64,000 nucleotides of DNA from Cercis canadensis (lineage: Eukaryota; Streptophyta; Magnoliopsida; Fabales; Fabaceae), in contig QAOA01008705.1 in NCBI GenBank assembly GCA_003255065.1, forward strand, positions 49,318 to 113,317. The letters are read 5' to 3'. A program made the position numbers and the translations under genes. Of this stretch, positions 11,116 through 20,539 are shown piece by piece. Each line of letters opens with the position of its first letter. Position 1 is the first letter of the stretch. The notes beneath the pieces were generated by a model. That model worked only from the letters and a program-made list of their open reading frames with translations. It did not search any database and had not been told where the DNA came from.

Positions 11116-11265
11116 TTTTAATAATGTATACCAATTTGGTTGGTTTACTTTCAACAGGAACACACACCGATCGTCTTCACCAAACTGAGCAACTAGAGAA
11201 GTTCCACTAGTTGGATATAGTTTCACCAAAGACTCCAGCATCTAGCCTCTTTTGGTATGGAGAAC

Positions 11266-11812
11266 NNNNNNNNNNNNNNNNNNNNNNNNNNNNNNNNNNN
11301 NNNNNNNNNNNNNNNNNNNNNNNNNNNNNNNNNNNNNNNNNNNNNNNNNNNNNNNNNNNNNNNNNNNNNNNNNNNNNNNNNNNNNNNNNNNNNNNNNNNN
11401 NNNNNNNNNNNNNNNNNNNNNNNNNNNNNNNNNNNNNNNNNNNNNNNNNNNNNNNNNNNNNNNNNNNNNNNNNNNNNNNNNNNNNNNNNNNNNNNNNNNN
11501 NNNNNNNNNNNNNNNNNNNNNNNNNNNNNNNNNNNNNNNNNNNNNNNNNNNNNNNNNNNNNNNNNNNNNNNNNNNNNNNNNNNNNNNNNNNNNNNNNNNN
11601 NNNNNNNNNNNNNNNNNNNNNNNNNNNNNNNNNNNNNNNNNNNNNNNNNNNNNNNNNNNNNNNNNNNNNNNNNNNNNNNNNNNNNNNNNNNNNNNNNNNN
11701 NNNNNNNNNNNNNNNNNNNNNNNNNNNNNNNNNNNNNNNNNNNNNNNNNNNNNNNNNNNNNNNNNNNNNNNNNNNNNNNNNNNNNNNNNNNNNNNNNNNN
11801 NNNNNNNNNNNN
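11266..11812. other. Assembly gap (547 N)
   Basis: Run of N. The sequence before and after it overlaps by ~1.87 kb in content, so the estimated gap size is probably meaningless and the true gap may be negative. Reading frames that span the Ns are not genes. Confidence 0.95.
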
Positions 11813-12672
11813 TTTTGTTTTGGGTTTTTGGATTTCCTTCATGATTTTTGAATTTGTATGGGTTTGTTATTCCGCTCAAAACTTTGTCGGTTTTCAATTT
11901 GGTGTGGTCGGTGTCAAGTGGGAAAATTCTCAACCCGATGATCATCAGTCGGGTGAGATAGTTCCTCAAATCCAACCGATGAACACCCCTAATCTATATC
12001 AATGTCAACAGCTATAGAAACAAGGAAAATGCATCAAATTGGAAAGTCTCATGATCAAGGATATAAAGGCTCATTTAATTTGGTACATGAAATAAAAGTC
12101 ATAGAATTGGAATGGGAACGGAATGAGCTAGAATTAAATGATCATTTCCATTCCATAGTTTGGTAATTTTATGAAATTAAAATAAATCTTGAAAGACATA
12201 AATATGCCTTACTTAAAATACGATTTTGTGAGTGTTAGATAAATTATATTTAGAGTAAACCTACACTTGAGTCCTCGAAAGATTCGAGTTTCAACAAAAT
12301 CATCCTTCAAAGATACAGAACTACAAAATGGTCCTTTAAAGATTGCACTTCCATAACAAAATAGTCTTCCATTAGTCAGGTTTGTTAACAGGTGACGGAA
12401 TTGCTGACGTGTCACCGTTAACTGCTTGTGTGGCACGTTAGGGACTTACATGACATTTTAAATTTCCATGTGGCATATGACGTAGATTAATTAAAAAAAA
12501 AAAAGGAAAATGCAGTTATGGTCCATGCGGTGTCGTTTCTTTATTTCTGATTTTCTCTTCTTCCCTTTCTCTGAAGTGCAAGTGCTGGGTAAAAGCCCTA
12601 ACCCCCTTCCTCCCTAATGCTCGCCGATACCTCTCTTCTGTTTGTCATGGGTTATTTTGAATCAAATTAATA

Positions 12673-12921
12673 GTGTTCCCAACATCCCATTCAAAAATCT
12701 TCCTTGTGTTGGATCTTGTGCTGACCATTGTTGGGATCTACGTGATTTTCCTCTTTTCTTTGGGGATTGTTTTGTATTATGTCTTGAACGAACATGCCAT
12801 CACCAACCTCGCTGTTGCTAGCTGGCCCTCCATTCAAGGTTTTTCTGTTTTAGCTCTTTCTGGGTTTTACAAGGGAATCCTTAAGCAAACAGTATACTTC
12901 TCAATGAAACAAAAGCAATAG
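12673..12921 (+). pseudogene. Captured hydrophobic membrane-protein fragment
   Basis: Open frame of ~80 residues with a strong first membrane segment (VLDLVLTIVG...FLFSLGIVLYYVL) followed by ITNLAVASWPSIQGFSVLAL and a short basic tail. I do not recognise the family. The frame opens without ATG, and an in-frame ATG further 5' is followed by a stop, so it is probably an exon of a host gene carried by the surrounding element rather than a complete gene. The upstream leader with TAAAAGCCCTAACCCCC looks like a plant 5' leader. Confidence 0.4.
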
Positions 12922-13145
12922 CTAAGTAAGCAAATGGGGGAAAGCTACTTCATTTTTTGCTTAGTAGAAGCTATTGATTTTGTTAACCCCCTTTCTTTTC
13001 TTCCCTGGCTGGATGCATTTTTATGTATGGATATGGTTTTTTTTTTTTTTAATGCATATGGTTATTCTATACCTCTCTTTTTGTTTCTTCTCTCTTTCTC
13101 TCTCTCTCTCATGTCTGAAAATTTTTTTTTCTTGCTTTTTAATAA

Positions 13146-13513
13146 GAGTAAAACCCTTTTTTAGTCCTTGAAAAATGCAACCACTGACAAATTCGTCCTC
13201 CAAAAATTTTTGGTGACAAATTAGTCCTTAAATTATTATTTCGCTGACAAATTAGTCCTTTAGTAGGCAAAATCAGTGAAAAGAAAAGGATGACTTGAAT
13301 GAAAAAAAGATGGCTTAAACATAGCTAGGTAAGATCAGTGAAAGAATTTTAGGAAATGGGTCTGTAGGAGTCCAGAACTTTTATCATTAAAGTACCAGAA
13401 GACTAATTTGTCAGACAGAATAATAATTCAATGACCAATTTGTCATTGAAAATTTTTGGAGGACGAATTTGTCAGTAGCTGCATTTTTCAAGGACTAAAA
13501 AAGGGTTTTACTC
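13146..13513. mobile_element. Mutator-like MITE, 368 bp, copy B
   Basis: Same insertion as 10717-11115 with one 31-bp unit fewer. It is flanked by TTTTAATAA at 13137-13145 and 13514-13522, and the inverted ends start GAGTAAAACCC. Confidence 0.82.
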
Positions 13514-13559
13514 TTTTAATAATGTATACCAATTTGGTTGGTTTACTTTCAATAGGAAC

Positions 13560-13860
13560 ACACACCGATCGTCTTCACCAAACTGAGCAACTAGAGAAGT
13601 TCCACTAGTTGGATATAGTTTCACCAAAGACTCCAGCATCTAGCCTCTTTTGGTATGGAGAACGCTTTCTACTAGCCAATGGTTATTTTTTGTGTTCGTT
13701 TTCGTCGAGGAACATCACTCAAAGACCATGGAACATCCTTTACTGGCTTGGTATTCTTTCTCTTACGAACATAGACAGACTTTGCTTTATTGCCTGAGTG
13801 GACATCTGCCTTTTACCCACCACTTCAGAGAAAGGAAGGAAGATGATGCTTGAGAAAATC
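13560..13860 (+). pseudogene. Unrecognised gene-like fragment inside the long-TIR element
   Basis: After the MITE the sequence has overlapping short open frames (13609-13797 and 13650-13853) with balanced codon composition unlike the AT-rich surroundings. I cannot assign a protein family. It may be the second exon of the fragment at 12673. Confidence 0.3.
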
Positions 13861-14168
13861 AGAAATAAAAAAATGACACCACATGGACTATAACGTATGA
13901 AGTGTGCATTTTCCTTTTTTTTTTAAAAAAATTAATCCACATCATATGCCACATGGCAATTTAAAACGTCATGCAAGTCTCTAACGTGCCACACAAGCAA
14001 TTAACAGTAACACGTCAGTAATTCCGTCACTTGTTAACAGACCTGACTAACGGAGGATTATTTTGTTATGGATGTGCAATCTTTGAAGGACAATTTTTTA
14101 GTTATGTATCTTTGAAGGACAATTTGTTGAAACTTGAATCTTTCGATGACTCAAATGTAGGTTTATTC

Positions 14169-14748
14169 ATATTAATTTAGGTCATTTTATAAAATTAATG
14201 AGAATATGTTGCAAAAAGAATGCATTAATTGTATTCATGATTCTCACTTCTATGGGATCAAGCTTGGAAAGGGATCACCATTCCATGCCATATTTTGCTA
14301 CCAAACATAGGAGTGCCCATTCCATGGAATAGAGCATTGAATGAAATCATCATACTGTGTATTGAATGTACAACAGTGGCATAAAGATATGGTGATGAAG
14401 GAGTTAGACTCTCAAGAGGCAAATGAGGTGCTTAATGCAAAAATAACACCGCCCTAGTCAAGGGGTCATCACCCTACTTCATAAGCCTCACCACTCGCTG
14501 GCAAGCACTCCTTGTTATTTTGTACAACAGTTTTCCCCTCATCAATGTTTATTTTCTTCTCTTTTGTAGTTTGGTACATTGAAGAAGAATTTGATGCCAA
14601 TATTTCAAACTTTGTAAAGAAAAGTAACTTTGATTTTCAATATGCTTCATTCCTTGAGCTATTAATTAAGGCAAAGAGCAAATGCTTCCTTAATAACCCA
14701 ACAAATTTTAATGCCCAACATATAATAATTAATTGGAGGCAGATAAAA
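14169..14748. other. No gene seen
   Basis: Starts with the right half of an older small repeat (ACCATTCCATGCC, GCTACCAAACATAGG) interrupted by the long-TIR element. The rest is unassigned. Confidence 0.45.
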
Positions 14749-14999
14749 CACTACTAGAATTCAACGGACAAATTTTTCATTAGTAAAAGCAAGGGAATAG
14801 TAAGGGAAACTAAAATTCCTCTCTTTTTCAATACAATTAAATAATTAGTAACGGATTAAAGACAAAATGGTCATACCTATAATTTAGAGACATAATTCTA
14901 TTGCTAATCTATTGCAAAAATTTTACTTTTTGTTTTGGCAAAATTTTCATTTTTGTCAAAATATTTAGCACCACCTTTTTTTTTTTTTTTTTTTTTTTT

Positions 15000-16075
15000 G
15001 ATAAAACTATTTTCAGATTTAGTAAGAGAATTTTCTTATTGAGAGATTATTAGAGGTTAGCAAGAAATTAATACTTGCAAAACTTTACTAAAAGGAACGC
15101 ATAAACACTACACATTCTACACGTCTTCCCACGCTTTTTGGGTTTATCAGTATTTCATTTGGACTCAAACTCTAATCCCACAACTTCTATGGCCATAACA
15201 AAAAAATCCCACGACCTCACTCTTTCTCTCAGTCCAACGTTTTCCTCTTAATCCTTTTTTTTTACTTTGATAAAACTATTTTCAGATTTAGTAAGAGAAT
15301 TTTCTTATTGAGAGATTATTAGAGGTTAGCAAGAAATTAATACTTGCAAAACTTTACTAAAAGGAACGCATAAACACTACACATTCTACACGTCTTCCCA
15401 CGCTTTTTGGGTTTATCAGTATTTCATTTGGACTCAAACTCTAATCCCACAACTTCTATGGCCATAACAAAAAAATCCCACGACCTCACTCTTTCTCTCA
15501 GTCCAACGTTTTCCTCTTAATCCTTTTTTTTTACTTTGATAAAACTATTTTCAGATTTAGTAAGAGAATTTTCTTATTGAGAGATTATTAGAGGTTAGCA
15601 AGAAATTAATACTTGCAAAACTTTACTAAAAGGAACGCATAAACACTACACATTCTACACGTCTTCCCACGCTTTTTGGGTTTATCAGTATTTCATTTGG
15701 ACTCAAACTCTAATCCCACAACTTCTATGGCCATAACAAAAAAATCCCACGACCTCACTCTTTCTCTCAGTCCAACGTTTTCCTCTTAATCCTTTTTTAT
15801 TACTTTGATAAAAATATTTTCAGATTTAGTAAGAGAATTTTCCTTGTTGAGAGATTATTAGAGGTTAACAAGAGATTAATACTTGCAAAACTTTCCTAAA
15901 AGGAACGCACAAACACTACACATTCTACATGTCCTTCCACACTTTTTGGGTTTATCAGTATTTCATTTGGACTCAAACTCTAATCCCACAACTTCCGTGA
16001 CCATAACAAAAAAATCCCAGGACCTCACTCTTACTCCCCCGTCCAACGTTTTCCTCTCAATCATTTTCTGTAATC
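15000..16075 (+). repeat. Four-unit tandem array, period 269 bp
   Basis: Units begin GATAAAACTATTTTCAG at 15000, 15269, 15538 and 15807. The first three are essentially identical, and the fourth differs by several substitutions (e.g. AAAATATTTTCAG, TTCCTTGTTGAG). Each unit includes a subterminal-type piece (TAGCAAGAAATTAATACTTGC) and a gene-leader-like piece with CT-rich sequence. Higher identity among units 1-3 suggests a recent expansion from the older unit 4, or an assembly expansion. Confidence 0.9.
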
Positions 16076-16275
16076 CCTCACAACCAAACCAAACCAAACC
16101 ATTGAACTCTTCTCCCAATCCTTTACGCACCAAGCCATAGCAGAAAGATGATCAATTGCTAGAACAACATCAAAGAAGGTAAATAGTAGCTTGAATTCTA
16201 TATATTCTTCCTCTAAGTATGGGCAGCTTGCCCTTTATGCTTTTTGCTTTTGGGGTTTGATTTTAGGTGCTTTCT

Positions 16276-16515
16276 ATGATTGCAGTTCTTGCAGTGGTGG
16301 TGCCTGCTGTTTTAGTGACATGGATAACCATTGTGGTGCTATTAGCTTTCTTTGGTAAGCCTATGAGGACTTTGGTTGTTGAAGGGAGGAAGATTACAAG
16401 GAAAATTTTCAACTTCGTGATCAAGATTTTGTTGAACAAATGTAACTTTGTGGTTGCAGTTTGTGCTGTTTTAGAGTATTTTACTCCGGTGAGAAGAAAT
16501 AATGAAGGACATTGA
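16276..16515 (+). CDS. Small membrane protein carried in CACTA-type element
   Basis: 79-residue ORF from ATG 16276, which follows a 3' splice site (GATTTTAG at ~16266). A matching 5' splice site (AAAGAAGGTAAATAG, ~16175) closes a probable leader exon, so the gene would have an intron in its 5' untranslated region. Residues 2-25 form one strong membrane helix (IAVLAVVVPAVLVTWITIVV). A GKPMRTLVVEGRKITRKIF segment and a second hydrophobic stretch around NFVVAVCAVL follow, then a basic tail. I do not recognise a named family. The 269-bp repeats lie directly upstream, in the promoter/leader position. It looks like a captured host gene or exon. The Copia element is inserted 55 bp after the stop, in its 3' region. 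Confidence 0.5.
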   Translation: MIAVLAVVVPAVLVTWITIVVLLAFFGKPMRTLVVEGRKITRKIFNFVIKILLNKCNFVVAVCAVLEYFTPVRRNNEGH

Positions 16516-16570
16516 TTAAGTTAGGAGATGGGTTTGGTCTGGTTTTTGATTTTGGTTTGTGGGATTTAGG

Positions 16571-16932
16571 TGTTAAGCACTGTCACCACGTGGCATTATT
16601 AGATAAAGGCTAGAGATTAGTTCTCTGGTTAGTTGACTAGTTAGTTAGTTAATTCAGCCATTTGTCATTGATGAGTTATTTAGTTATGACACATCAGCAC
16701 TAAGTGCTGGTATTGTAATTATCTCTCTGTAATCATCCATCCATAAATGGATGCTTTGTACTTAATTCAAGTAATGAGAAATCATAATTCTGATTCTCTT
16801 CTCTTTCAACTCTCGTCTCTCTCTCTCTTCCTTTACTCTCTAACCTTCTTCTTCTTCTGGTTCAATCTAGTTTGTGTATTCTTTCTGTACTTTCTTGTGC
16901 TCGACACTGCAACTGCTACATTGAGTTTTACA
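16571..16932 (+). repeat. Copia 5' LTR
   Basis: 362 bp, TG...CA ends. It contains a CT-rich stretch and ATAAATGGATGCTTTG, a plausible TATA-like region. It is very similar to the 3' LTR with scattered substitutions, implying an insertion that is not very recent. Confidence 0.9.
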
Positions 16933-16946
16933 TGGTATTAGAGCAG
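16933..16946 (+). other. Copia primer-binding site
   Basis: TGGTATTAGAGCAG directly follows the LTR. It matches the usual plant Copia site TGGTATCAGAGC, complementary to the 3' end of initiator methionine tRNA, with one C-to-T change. Confidence 0.8.
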
Positions 16947-16952
16947 TCATCA

Positions 16953-17057
16953 ATGGCAGATCACTCTTCAACTTCGGTGACTCCATTGCGGGAAACGACG
17001 AACTTCCAACGTTTGGGCAATCCCTTACCATCAAGCTTGATCGAGGTAATTTCCTGA
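16953..17057 (+). pseudogene. Copia gag, N-terminal fragment
   Basis: Starts at ATG 16953 just after the primer-binding site. The family-typical IKLDRGNFLIW-like stretch appears in a shifted frame before the sequence is interrupted by the solo LTR at 17063. The remainder of gag continues after 19014. Confidence 0.6.
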
Positions 17058-17506
17058 TCTGGTGTTACGTTAAATGTGAACGCAAGTGCACGTTTCGTAA
17101 TCAAGTAATAAAGAAGTGAGATAAATTATCGTCCCACGGAGACTATGGCTACTAAGTACCAAAATTATACGTATTCTAATTTTATCTAGACAATTGATAG
17201 GTGAATAATGATGATATTTAGATGCAAAACAGTAAACAGAGAATAATTGCTTATAAATTGAGTAAAAATATGGTGAGAAATTATCTAGGATGTCGATTTC
17301 ACCGTAGCTAATCCGGATCTTTATTCCTAATTCATTAATCAACAACAATCTCCCTAATTGCTAGCCAAGAACCCTAAGTTATTTATTGGTCTTTCCCAAG
17401 GTCAAACAAATATATTCTCAAATTATGAATCCACTATATTCCTATGTGAATTGCGAATAATCTCAAAATTCAATTACTCTATGGTTCTTTTTAATGGCTA
17501 CATAAA

Positions 17507-18415
17507 CCATAATGGTATATTCCTATCCCTTATGTAATTTATGTTCTTAATCCCTATGGTCCTCAATCACAACATACTTTCCAGTATTATTGCAATCACT
17601 TACTCATCTATATTGATGGCCAGTCAAACAGAAGCATTAAGAATGAAGATCAAGAAATCAATTTAAGAAGATGGTCCTTTGATTAATTCATTAGAAATTA
17701 CAATCCATCATAAGCTAGGCTACATCTCCATCCTAGATGGAGGAATTAGTTCATGATAATTGCAGAAAATAACATTACACACAAATTAGACATCAATAAC
17801 AAGAGAGAGATGAAGAATTGAACTATGGGAGGTGACGATTCGATGCCGAAAGTCTCAATCTTCAAGCTTGAATCCTCTTCTCTTCTTGCCTCTTCTCTCA
17901 AAAGTGTGAAACCCTAATTTAGACTTTAAGAGTCCTATTTATAGGCCCTAGGAAGTTTAGNCCATAATGGTATATTCCTATCCCTTATGTAATTTATGTT
18001 CTTAATCCCTATGGTCCTCAATCACAACATACTTTCCAGTATTATTGCAATCACCTACTCATCTATATTGATGGCCAGTCAAACAGAAGCATTAAGAATG
18101 AAGATCAAGAAATCAATTTAAGAATATGGTCCTTTGATTAATTCATTAGAAATTACAATCCATCATAAGCTAGGCTACATCTCCATCCTAGATGGAGGAA
18201 TTAGTTCATGATAATTGCAGAAAATAACATTACACACAAATTAGACATCAATAACAAGAGAGAGATGAAGAATTGAACTATGGGAGGTGACGATTCAATG
18301 CCGAAAGTCTCAATCTTCAAGCTTGAATCCTCTTCTCTTCTTGCCTCTTCTCTCAAAAGTGTGGAACCCTAATTTAGACTTTAAGAGTCCTATTTATAGG
18401 CCCTAGGAAGTTTAG
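17507..18415. repeat. Direct duplication around single N (assembly overlap)
   Basis: 17507-17960 and 17962-18415 are both 454 bp and nearly identical, with the N exactly between them. It is the same pattern as at 2268 and 28440. Confidence 0.88.
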
Positions 18416-18479
18416 GAGAAAAAGGAATTAAATTAAAATAGGATTCCTAGTGAAATTAGGAAGTTAAAAGGTCAAATCA

Positions 18480-18830
18480 CGAGTTGACCGCCAGGGGGGC
18501 TGCAACCTTGGGTTTGGGTGCTGCAGCGCCCTGAAGTTTGCTTGATGGGCGCTGCGGCGCCCTTATTCCTGGATTTAATTTCTGTTTGCTGAAGCTAGGG
18601 CGCTGCGGCGCCTAGTGTAGGGCGTTGTGGCGCCCTTCTTTTCTTATGCTGGGGTGTTGTGGCGCCCTTCCTTCTGTTCTCAGTCTGCATCTTCCTGAAC
18701 ATAGGGCACTGCGACTCCTGGTGTAAGGTGTTGTGGCGCCCTTCTTGCTAAAATCTGACTAGTTATGCATTTGAGGCGCTGTGGCGCCCTGAGTGGGGGC
18801 TGCAGCACCCAATTCCTGCCTTCACTTCCA
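18480..18830. repeat. Degenerate array of GGGCGCTGCGGCGCC-like words
   Basis: About ten imperfect copies of a self-complementary GC-rich word (GGGCGCTGCGGCGCCC, AGGGCGTTGTGGCGCCC, GGGTGCTGCAGCGCCC and similar) spaced 20-50 bp apart within the solo LTR. Many of the differences are C-to-T or G-to-A, as expected from decay of methylated cytosines. Confidence 0.8.
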
Positions 18831-19014
18831 ACTTGCATGATTTTCCTTCTTTCTTGCACCAAATTTCTCCAAAAAGGCTTCCAAAGGTCCTGAAACATAA
18901 ACCTACAAAAATGAGACTTAAATCATGAAAACCTAACCTAAACATACTCAAGAATAGACAAGAATCAAGACGAACATTATGAGATAAATGGTATAAAATT
19001 TGCTTATCATCTGG

Positions 19015-19790
19015 CGCAATCAACTACTCAATATTGTGATTGTGAATGGGTATGAGGATATTCTTGACGGCACAAGTCCATGTCCAAAATGTTTTCTTTC
19101 AAATCAAACACTGAATCCAGAGTATGTGCTCTGGCAAAGGCAAAATTGACTTGTTATGAGTTGGATTTATGCCTCACTTACTGAATCAGTCATGGCTCAG
19201 ATCATGGCTTATGATACTGCAAGTGCAATTTGGAAATATCTTGCTGAGAGTTTTGCTTCATATCTCGTGCCTGAGTTATGTAATTAAGACTTCAACTTCA
19301 AACAACACGCAAGGGAGGACTAGGTATGTGGGAATATATTCTCATAATTAGGCATATTTGTGACATTTTGCTAGCTGTTGGAGAAGTAGTTAGTCAAGAT
19401 GATCAAATCATGGTTATATTGGCTGGATTGGGGCTTGAATATAATGTTGTAGTAGCTCATGCAAGCTTTGAGTCTTTAACAGTTAAGGCACTATAGAGTC
19501 ACTTGCAAACATTTGAGAAGCGTCTTGAAAGACAAAGGTCAGCAGATGAACAAATTACAATTCAAGCAAATGCAACAGTGTTCAATCATCAAAAAGGAAA
19601 GAAAAAGTTTTATCAGAATCAAAATTTTCAGAACCAGAATTCTCAACCAAATTTTGGCAATAATTCCTCACATTTCAATCATGGACACACTCATCCATTT
19701 ACTGGTCAAGGCAATCAGTTTAGCAAAAACAAGTCTGGCCAAGGCAACAATTCTAGTGGCAAACCTTAGTGTTAGATTTGTCTTAAGATT
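19015..19790 (+). pseudogene. Copia gag, C-terminal part
   Basis: Degraded UBN2-type gag: an ESFASYLVPEL-like region in broken frames, then an open frame at 19503-19769 rich in Q, N and S (NQNFQNQNSQPNFGNN), typical of the linker before the zinc knuckle. A knuckle-like CLKIGHVATKC follows at ~19775-19815, with its first cysteines separated by a stop. Confidence 0.75.
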
Positions 19791-19844
19791 GGTCATGTGG
19801 CCACAAAATGTTGGCATTGATTTGATAATGGTTTTCAACCAAGA

Positions 19845-20513
19845 ATGCCACAGAATAGTTCTCCACAAGGTCAGAATGCACAAGCTATGGTTGTTGGTCC
19901 TTGTCTACTTGGTGATACCCCATGGTTTCTCGACACAGGTGCTACTCACCATGTCACATCTGATTTGAACAATTTGTCTCTCCATAATCCTTTCATTGGA
20001 GATGATAAGGTCATTGTTGGCAATGGTAAAGGTCTTCCTGTTCTACATACTGGTTTTGCATCAATTTCAACTCCAAACAAGCCTCTTGTTCTTAAAAATA
20101 TTCTTCATGTTCCCAAGATTACTACCAACTTGGTTAGTGTTTAGAAACTTTGTCAAGATAATCATGCTTACATTGAGTTTTATCCTTATTGTTTTCTTGT
20201 GAAGGATCAGAAAACACAAGAGATTCTTCTTCAAGGAAAGCTTGATCGTGGCCTCTATAGAGTCATGTCAACCTTTGCCTCTAGCAAGTCTAATGCTGCT
20301 ATTGCTTTTCAAGTTTTTGGTTCTCATTCTCAAACTGCTAGTTCTAGCTTACAATTGTGGCATAATCGTCTTGGTCACCCCTCGATTGAGGTTGTAAATA
20401 AAGTAACAATCACATTTACCTATCTTTTTTCAATAAAAGGCCAATTTGTAGTTCATGTCAGCTGGCCAAGAGTCATAAACTCCCATTTGTATCCTCTATT
20501 TCTAAGGCAATAA
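19845..20513 (+). pseudogene. Copia protease and start of integrase
   Basis: The aspartic protease active site is seen as WFLDTGATHHVT (~19920), followed by VGNGKGLPVLHTG and LKNILHVPKITTNLVSV. A stop follows. From 20199 the GAG-pre-integrase region is open, with LWHNRLGHPS, the His part of the HHCC zinc site. The frame then becomes unrelated around 20400. Confidence 0.8.
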
Positions 20514-20539
20514 AACTGTTTGCATTAATTCATGCTGAT

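Larger units (their letters stand above)
9386..11265. repeat. First copy of a ~1.87-kb duplication ending at the N gap
   Basis: Near-identical to 11813-13663 apart from scattered substitutions and one extra 31-bp unit (TTAAATTATTATTTCG-type). It ends exactly at the first N while its partner starts exactly after the last N. It looks like two overlapping contigs, possibly the two haplotypes, laid end to end. Confidence 0.85.
9826..11265 (+). mobile_element. Left part of gene-fragment-carrying long-TIR element, copy A
   Basis: Corresponds to the left and middle part of the element described at 12253-14168 and is cut off by the N gap. It starts with GAGTAAACCTACACTTGAGT. Confidence 0.6.
11813..13663. 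repeat. Second copy of the ~1.87-kb duplication, starting at the N gap
   Basis: Partner of 9386-11265. This copy continues without interruption into the right end of the long-TIR element, so it is the better representation of the locus. Confidence 0.85.
12253..14168 (+). mobile_element. Non-autonomous long-TIR (Mutator-like) element with gene fragments, 1.9 kb
   Basis: The left ~290 bp (from GAGTAAACCTACACTTGAGT) return in reverse complement at 13877-14168 (ending GACTCAAATGTAGGTTTATTC). The arms include matching ACGTGTCACCGTTAAC-like and TGCCACATGG-like blocks. Between the arms are gene-like pieces (a hydrophobic frame at 12673-12921 and another at about 13560-13855) and a nested 368-bp MITE. 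The flanks do not show a clean 9-bp duplication, so assignment to the Mutator group rests on the GAGTAAA end and the long arms. It interrupts an older small repeat whose halves are near 12080-12250 and 14170-14340. Confidence 0.65.
17063..19009 (+). mobile_element. Solo LTR (or LTR-like element) inserted in Copia gag
   Basis: Starts TGTTACGTTAAATGTG and ends TTGCTTATCA (TG...CA). It is flanked by a perfect TCTGG duplication (17058-17062 and 19010-19014). It has no coding region, primer site or second LTR, so it is most simply a solo LTR. Near the start it contains ACGCAAGTGCACG and TATCGTCCCACGG, words I associate with long LTRs of plant Gypsy-type elements. About 455 bp are counted twice around the N at 17961, so the real length is ~1.49 kb. 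Confidence 0.75.

Noticed and set aside
11207-12017. Long reading frames across the N run on both strands
   Set aside because: They consist almost entirely of unknown bases; the flanks belong to a MITE and a gene-fragment carrier.
12244-14177. 9-bp target duplication for the 1.9-kb long-TIR element
   Set aside because: TTATATTTA and the right flank match only if the end is shifted by two bases, and then at seven of nine; not convincing.
14169-14340. Separate MITE formed with 12080-12250 (and 9650-9825)
   Set aside because: Ends share only short GGAATGG/CCATTCC words; I could not define termini or a target duplication.
15000-16075. CRISPR-like array
   Set aside because: 269-bp head-to-tail units without spacers in a plant genome; an ordinary tandem repeat.
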